Shown here: positions 59,714-64,000 of the stretch, piece after piece
Position numbering within the stretch: the first letter of the stretch is position 1
Layout: every line of letters begins with the position of its first letter
Assembly: GCA_900446925.1 (NCBI GenBank)
Contig: UAVY01000008.1
Location: forward strand, 310,001 to 374,000
DNA: 64,000 nt
Direction: 5' to 3'
Source: Citrobacter koseri
GTDB lineage: Bacteria; Pseudomonadota; Gammaproteobacteria; Enterobacterales; Enterobacteriaceae
Notes under the pieces: model-generated
What the model was told of the DNA's origin: nothing
What the model saw: the letters and a program-made list of their open reading frames with translations, nothing else
Databases searched by the model: none
Made by a program: the position numbers and the translations under genes

Positions 59714-61705
59714 ATGAAAGACGTTCTGGAGCCTGTTTCATTGTTTAGCGATTTGGGAACCCATAGCCCTTACTGGCGTTTATCGGATGACTGCGACACC
59801 CTGCGTTTATCCGCGACTGAGGCTGCCGACGCTGACCAGACCGTTGCGTTATCTTCCGAGCAGGCTGACCGCATCCGGGAGATGACCGTCATCACGTCAA
59901 GCCTGTTACTCACCCTTCCCGGTGAACATAATGCCGTTCCCGTGCAACTTGTCGGACGAAAAATCAACAAGCGCGAATGGGCAGGAAACGTATCGGTCTG
60001 GCATGATGCGCCCTCAGATACGCAGGAGGCCGTTCTGGGACTCTCCTTTGCCGAGCAGGTGGTATCAGAGGCCAACTCAGCGATCGTGATCCTTGACAGC
60101 CGCGGGAATATCCAGCGTTTTAACCGTCTTTGCGAAGAATACACCGGGTTAAAAGAACATGACGTCATTGGGCAAAGCGTCTTCAAATTATTTATGAGCC
60201 GGCGCGAAGCCGCGGCCTCCAGGCGCAACATCAGCGGTTTTTTCCGCAACGGCAACTCTTATGAGATCGAACGCTGGGTAAAGACCCGCAAAGGCCAGCG
60301 CCTGTTTCTGTTTCGGAATAAATTTGTCCATAGCGGCAGCGGTAAGAACGAAATCTTTTTAATCTGTTCAGGTACCGACATTACCGAGGAGCGGCGTACG
60401 CAGGAGCGTTTACGCGTACTGGCGAATACGGACACAATCACCGGGCTGCCTAACCGGAATGCCATTCATGAGCTGATTAACGATGCCATTGAAAACGCGG
60501 GCGACAATCAGGTCGGTATCGTCTATCTGGACCTGGACAACTTCAAAAGGGTGAACGATGCCTACGGGCATATGTTTGGAGACCAGCTGTTACAGGCCGT
60601 CTCGCTGGCGATCCTGAGTTGCCTTGAGGAGAATCAACTGCTGGCCCGCCTCGGCGGCGATGAGTTTATCGTTCTCGCCACGCAGACTTCGCAAGGGTCG
60701 CTGGAGGCCATGGCATCGCGAATTCTCACACGCTTACGTCAACCCTTTCGCATTGGCCTTATCGAGGTGTATACCGGCTGTTCTATCGGTATCGCCCTTG
60801 CGCCACAGCATGGGCATGACAGCGAAAGCGTGATTCGTAATGCGGATACCGCAATGTACACCGCGAAAGAAGGCGGACGTGGACAGTTTTGCGTGTTCTC
60901 TCCCGAGATGAACCAGCGCGTCTTTGAGTATCTTTGGCTGGATACCAATCTGCGCAAAGCGCTGGAAAACGATCAGCTCCTGATCCACTACCAGCCGAAG
61001 ATGACCTGGCGCGGCGAAGTCCGCAGCCTCGAAGCGCTGGTGCGCTGGCAATCACCGGAACGCGGGTTAATTCCCCCGCTGGAGTTTATCTCCTACGCCG
61101 AAGAGTCTGGGCTGATTGTCCCGCTGGGGCGATGGGTGATGATGGATGTTGTACGGCAGGTCGCCAAATGGCGCAGCAAAGGCATCAACCTGCGCGTCGC
61201 GGTGAATGTATCCGCCCGCCAGCTCGCGGATCAAACTATTTTTACCGACCTGAAGCAGGTGCTTCATGAACTGAACTTCGAATATTGCCCGATTGATGTC
61301 GAACTGACAGAAAGCTGTTTGATTGAAAACGAAGAGCTGGCGCTGACCGTCATCCAGCAATTCAGCCAGCTTGGCGCACAGATACATCTGGACGATTTTG
61401 GCACCGGCTACTCGTCGCTTTCTCAGCTTGCCCGCTTCCCCATTGATGCGGTCAAGCTGGATCAGACGTTTGTCAGAGACATTCATAAGCGGTCGGTTTC
61501 GCAATCGTTAGTACGCGCGATCGTCGCCGTAGCGCAGGCGTTAAATCTACAGGTGATTGCGGAAGGCGTCGAAAGCGCAAAAGAAGATGCATTTTTAACC
61601 AAGAATGGCGTCAACGAGCGCCAGGGGTTCCTGTTTGCCAAACCCATGCCCGCCGCCGCTTTTGAACGCTGGTACAAACGTTATCTGAATAAAAAGATGC
61701 GCTGA
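59714..61705 (+). CDS. pdeR: Cyclic-di-GMP phosphodiesterase/trigger enzyme PdeR (YciR, Gmr)
   Basis: 663 residues from ATG 59714 (E. coli 661); a start 84 bp upstream lacks a ribosome site. PAS domain at about 110-220 (ANSAIVILDSRGNIQRFNRL), GGDEF domain with LARLGGDEFIVLA at about 313, and EAL domain with SLEALVRWQSPERG at about 443 and DDFGTGYSSLSQL at about 563. In E. coli it represses DgcM/MlrA until c-di-GMP rises. It is the antagonist of dgcM in this window. Intact. Confidence 0.95.
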   Translation: MKDVLEPVSLFSDLGTHSPYWRLSDDCDTLRLSATEAADADQTVALSSEQADRIREMTVITSSLLLTLPGEHNAVPVQLVGRKINKREWAGNVSVWHDAPSDTQEAVLGLSFAEQVVSEANSAIVILDSRGNIQRFNRLCEEYTGLKEHDVIGQSVFKLFMSRREAAASRRNISGFFRNGNSYEIERWVKTRKGQRLFLFRNKFVHSGSGKNEIFLICSGTDITEERRTQERLRVLANTDTITGLPNRNAIHELINDAIENAGDNQVGIVYLDLDNFKRVNDAYGHMFGDQLLQAVSLAILSCLEENQLLARLGGDEFIVLATQTSQGSLEAMASRILTRLRQPFRIGLIEVYTGCSIGIALAPQHGHDSESVIRNADTAMYTAKEGGRGQFCVFSPEMNQRVFEYLWLDTNLRKALENDQLLIHYQPKMTWRGEVRSLEALVRWQSPERGLIPPLEFISYAEESGLIVPLGRWVMMDVVRQVAKWRSKGINLRVAVNVSARQLADQTIFTDLKQVLHELNFEYCPIDVELTESCLIENEELALTVIQQFSQLGAQIHLDDFGTGYSSLSQLARFPIDAVKLDQTFVRDIHKRSVSQSLVRAIVAVAQALNLQVIAEGVESAKEDAFLTKNGVNERQGFLFAKPMPAAAFERWYKRYLNKKMR

Positions 61706-61889
61706 GATGGGCAAAAAACAGGCGTTCGGGACAGGGTAAGAGGCCTCTGGTAACAAACTTATCTGCATGTAATAACAGAATATATAATATTACCCAATGG
61801 TTTTTGGCGAATCCTGTTTTTCCCCTTCTCTTTTGGCATTATTTTTTGCATCATGAAATTCATACATTTTTGACGTAAGGATGATAACC

Positions 61890-62073
61890 ATGTCTGATAT
61901 CGACGCCCAACGTGTTGCCGAACGCATTGATACCGTGCTGGATATCCTTGTTGCTGGCGATTACCACTCTGCCATCCACAACCTTGAAATTCTTAAAGCG
62001 GAGTTGTTAAGTCAGGTGAAAGAAGATACCGACGCCTCCTCGGACAAAACCCCGGGCTCCGTGGGAGATCTAA
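61890..62073 (+). CDS. yciZ: YciZ, small protein (one frameshift as sequenced)
   Basis: Restored length is 60 residues (E. coli about 57). [40 protein letters not shown] is nearly identical to E. coli YciZ. An extra G near 62055 (CCCGGG) removes the true end APWEI-stop at 62073. Regulatory family of unknown function. Start at 61890, not the earlier ATG at 61881, which has no spacing to its Shine-Dalgarno. Confidence 0.88.
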
Positions 62074-62161
62074 GTGACGCGAGCTTTTCGTGGCACCTGA
62101 CTCAGGAAACGCAGCATCCCTTATACTCCCCGGTACTGATACCGTTATAAAAATTAAAATT

Positions 62162-62914
62162 ATGAATTCCCGACAACAATCAATTTTGCAAATGGTCATT
62201 GATAAAGGCCAGATGAGCGTGGCTGAGCTGGCGAAAATCACCGGCGTCTCTGAAGTCACGATCCGACAGGATCTTAACACCCTGGAAAAACAGAGCTATC
62301 TGCGCCGTGCGCATGGTTTTGCCGTCTCGCTGGACAGCGATGACGTCGAAACGCGCATGATGACCAATTACACGCTCAAACGCGAACTGGCTGAATTTGC
62401 CGCATCACTGGTCAGCCCCGGCGAATCCGTATTTATTGAAAACGGCAGCAGCAATGCCCTGCTGGCCAGAACGTTAGCGGAACAAAAGGATGTCACCATT
62501 ATTACGGTGAGTAGCTATATCGCTCACTTGCTCAAAGAGACGCCGTGCGAAGTGATCCTCCTTGGCGGAATCTACCAGAAAAAAAGTGAAAGTATGGTCG
62601 GGCCATTGACCCGCCAGTTTATCCAGCAGGTTCACTTCAGTAAGGCCTTCATCGGTATCGATGGCTGGCAGCCGGATACCGGTTTTACCGGACGGGACAT
62701 GATGCGATCGGATGTGGTTAATGCCGTACTGGAAAAAGGCTCTGAAGCCATTGTTCTGACGGACAGCTCTAAATTCGGCGCAGTACATCCTTATACGCTG
62801 GGGCCGTTAACACGTTTTAGCCGCGTTATCACCGATTCCAGAATAAGTGCGGATCATCAAATGCAACTGGAACGCACCGGGCTGACGGTGAACATCATCG
62901 AACCTCGCGCCTGA
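62162..62914 (+). CDS. yciT: YciT, DeoR-family regulator
   Basis: 250 residues (E. coli 249). Helix-turn-helix [35 protein letters not shown] at about 19-54 and a DeoR sugar-binding domain ([26 protein letters not shown]). Regulator with roles in osmotic and carbon control. Intact. Confidence 0.95.
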   Translation: MNSRQQSILQMVIDKGQMSVAELAKITGVSEVTIRQDLNTLEKQSYLRRAHGFAVSLDSDDVETRMMTNYTLKRELAEFAASLVSPGESVFIENGSSNALLARTLAEQKDVTIITVSSYIAHLLKETPCEVILLGGIYQKKSESMVGPLTRQFIQQVHFSKAFIGIDGWQPDTGFTGRDMMRSDVVNAVLEKGSEAIVLTDSSKFGAVHPYTLGPLTRFSRVITDSRISADHQMQLERTGLTVNIIEPRA

Positions 62915-63193
62915 GCGCATTGCAGATGATTTGCCGGATGGCAAATCATCTTTCCCCTCTGAGATTTTTCCGACAATCTAATTAAGACTATTTACCTGTT
63001 ATTAACAGGGTAAAGTCGTAAAATTTATATTAGCGATATAACAGGAAGTGACTATCACCTGCGTGATTTTAAGCTGTTACCCCTGCGCAACAAGGTTTTG
63101 CGGAAAGTCTCTTTAATGGCTTTAATGAACATCATTTTAGCTATAATTAAAGAGAACTTACTTCCGTGAATCAATTATTCAGGAGAAAGTATT

Positions 63194-63412
63194 ATGTTTA
63201 TGACGAGCAAAAAAATGACCGCCGCTGTTCTGGCAATTACCCTGGCGATGTCTCTGAGCGCTTGCTCTAATTGGTCTAAACGTGACCGTAACACTGCGAT
63301 CGGTGCAGGGGCTGGGGCGTTGGGCGGTGCTATTTTAACTGATGGTAGCACGCTGGGTACGCTTGGCGGGGCTGCGGTAGGTGGTGTTATCGGCCATCAG
63401 GTAGGTAAATAA
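63194..63412 (+). CDS. osmB: Osmotically inducible lipoprotein OsmB
   Basis: 72 residues, almost identical to E. coli OsmB. Lipobox LSAC at Cys24, then a Gly-zipper region GAGAGALGGAILTDGSTLGTLGGAAVGGVIGHQVG. RpoS- and Rcs-regulated in E. coli. Intact. The long upstream region (62915-63193) is AT-rich, as expected for its multiple promoters. Confidence 0.97.
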   Translation: MFMTSKKMTAAVLAITLAMSLSACSNWSKRDRNTAIGAGAGALGGAILTDGSTLGTLGGAAVGGVIGHQVGK

Positions 63413-63489
63413 TCTACGGTCGACCGGCTCGAAATAATAATACGGTAATTCTTTACAGGTCTTTACTCTAAATATACACAGTGAAATTT

Positions 63490-63524
63490 AAAGCCACGAT
63501 AAATAACTATCGTGGCTTTTTTCA
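63490..63524 (+). terminator. osmB terminator
   Basis: AAAGCCACGAT / ATCGTGGCTTT, perfect 11-bp stem followed by TTTT. Also ends yciH on the other strand (A's on the left). Confidence 0.9.
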
Positions 63525-63851
63525 TTAGCCGCCAGCCAGTTTAACTTTCATTCCTTTGGCTTCCAGTAATGATTTAATCAGATCGCGCTTATCGCCCTGA
63601 ATTTCAATTATTCCCTCTTTAACCGCCCCACCGCAGCCGCATTTTTTCTTCAGCTCAGCGGCCAGTTTGGTCAGTTCAGCATCATCCATATCAATGCCGG
63701 TAACGAGGCACACACCCTTACCTTTCCGCCCGCTGGTCTGGCGCTGAATACGGACGATACCGTCACCCTTTGGGCGTTCAACCGCCGCTTTCGGTTCGTC
63801 AATCCGGCCCGTTTCCGTGGAATAGACCAGACGGTTGTCAGAATTGTTCAT
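63525..63851 (-). CDS. yciH: YciH, SUI1/eIF1-like protein
   Basis: 108 residues. Homologue of eIF1; affects translation initiation fidelity in E. coli. SUI1 domain DGIVRIQRQTSGRKGKGVCLVTGIDMDDAELTKLAAELKKKCGCGGAVKEGIIEIQGDKRD at about 29-90. Its ATG shares a base with the pyrF stop (TGATG). Intact. Confidence 0.96.
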   Translation of the reverse strand: MNNSDNRLVYSTETGRIDEPKAAVERPKGDGIVRIQRQTSGRKGKGVCLVTGIDMDDAELTKLAAELKKKCGCGGAVKEGIIEIQGDKRDLIKSLLEAKGMKVKLAGG

Positions 63852-64000
63852 CAGGCTCCCCGTTTCAGTGATGCATTAATGGCCTTCAGGGTTTGCGCAG
63901 GGTCAGCAGACTGCGTAACCGGTCGTCCTATAACCATATAGTCCACGCCCGCCGCCAGCGCCTGTTCCGGCGTCATGATACGGCGCTGATCGCCAGCGTC
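63851..64000 (-). CDS. pyrF: Orotidine-5'-phosphate decarboxylase PyrF, C-terminal 49 residues (5' end off window)
   Basis: Last step of UMP synthesis. The visible part reads [18 protein letters not shown] then [20 protein letters not shown] and ends [16 protein letters not shown] at 63851. GRPVT carries the phosphate-binding loop. Upstream of yciH, same operon, as in E. coli. Confidence 0.95.
   Translation of the reverse strand, partial: DAGDQRRIMTPEQALAAGVDYMVIGRPVTQSADPAQTLKAINASLKRGA

Overview
The window is chromosomal DNA of an enteric gammaproteobacterium (Enterobacteriaceae). Gene order follows the 29-32 min region of Escherichia coli, from hrpA-azoR at the left to osmB-yciH-pyrF at the right, and most proteins look near-identical to their E. 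coli counterparts. E. coli K-12 features absent here are the Rac prophage at ttcA, the abg genes between smrA and ogt, and the puu operon between pspF and sapA. dgcM, mcaS and ompN are present and no Salmonella steC is seen between sapF and fabI, so a Citrobacter-like genome is my best guess. The species call is inference, not proven.

Layout. 1-11.7 kb: hrpA (partial), azoR, ydbC, then a leftward lipid operon (ynbA, ynbB, a PlsC-like acyltransferase, ynbC, ynbD, a small membrane protein) and the ydbH-ynbE-ydbL operon for lipid transport between membranes. 11.7-15.5 kb: an AT-rich accessory block absent from the E. coli ydbH-ldhA junction, holding two LuxR-type regulators, a small YadA-like trimeric adhesin with 33-residue repeats, and a DUF417 membrane protein. 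15.5-23.5 kb: ldhA, hslJ, ydbJ, nifJ, the sRNA gene micC, the porin ompN, a KTSC protein and uspF. 23.7-31 kb: ttcA, dbpA, a proline-rich small protein, the sRNA gene fnrS with its FNR box, zntB, dgcM, smrA, the sRNA gene mcaS and ogt. 31-40.4 kb: fnr, an inserted methyltransferase and a small unknown gene, uspE, ynaJ, ynaI, mppA, mpaA, ycjG and tpx. 40.4-47.5 kb: tyrR, ycjF, ycjX and the psp stress locus. 47.6-54.6 kb: a small secreted protein, sapABCDF, and an SdiA-regulated-like gene. 54.7-64 kb: a tRNA-Thr and a tRNA-like gene one base apart, fabI, yciW, rnb, pdeR, yciZ, yciT, osmB, yciH and pyrF (partial).

Several genes work together. ynbA/ynbB, the acyltransferase, ynbC and ynbD look like a self-contained minor phospholipid pathway. 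mppA, mpaA and ycjG recycle murein peptide: uptake, amidase cleavage, then epimerisation of L-Ala-D-Glu. fnr, fnrS, uspE, ldhA and nifJ form an anaerobic/energy cluster. dgcM and pdeR are opposing cyclic-di-GMP enzymes that act on curli control in E. coli.

The dominant oddity is quality. At least 25 genes, many of them housekeeping, carry one or more single-base insertions, nearly all duplicating a base in a short run. Removing them restores full-length proteins of the expected size in every case I checked. One-base insertions also affect tRNA-Thr, and smrA carries a single-base deletion. I read these as sequencing or assembly errors rather than real gene loss. Broken genes are therefore annotated as CDS over their full restored span, and the frameshift sites are given.
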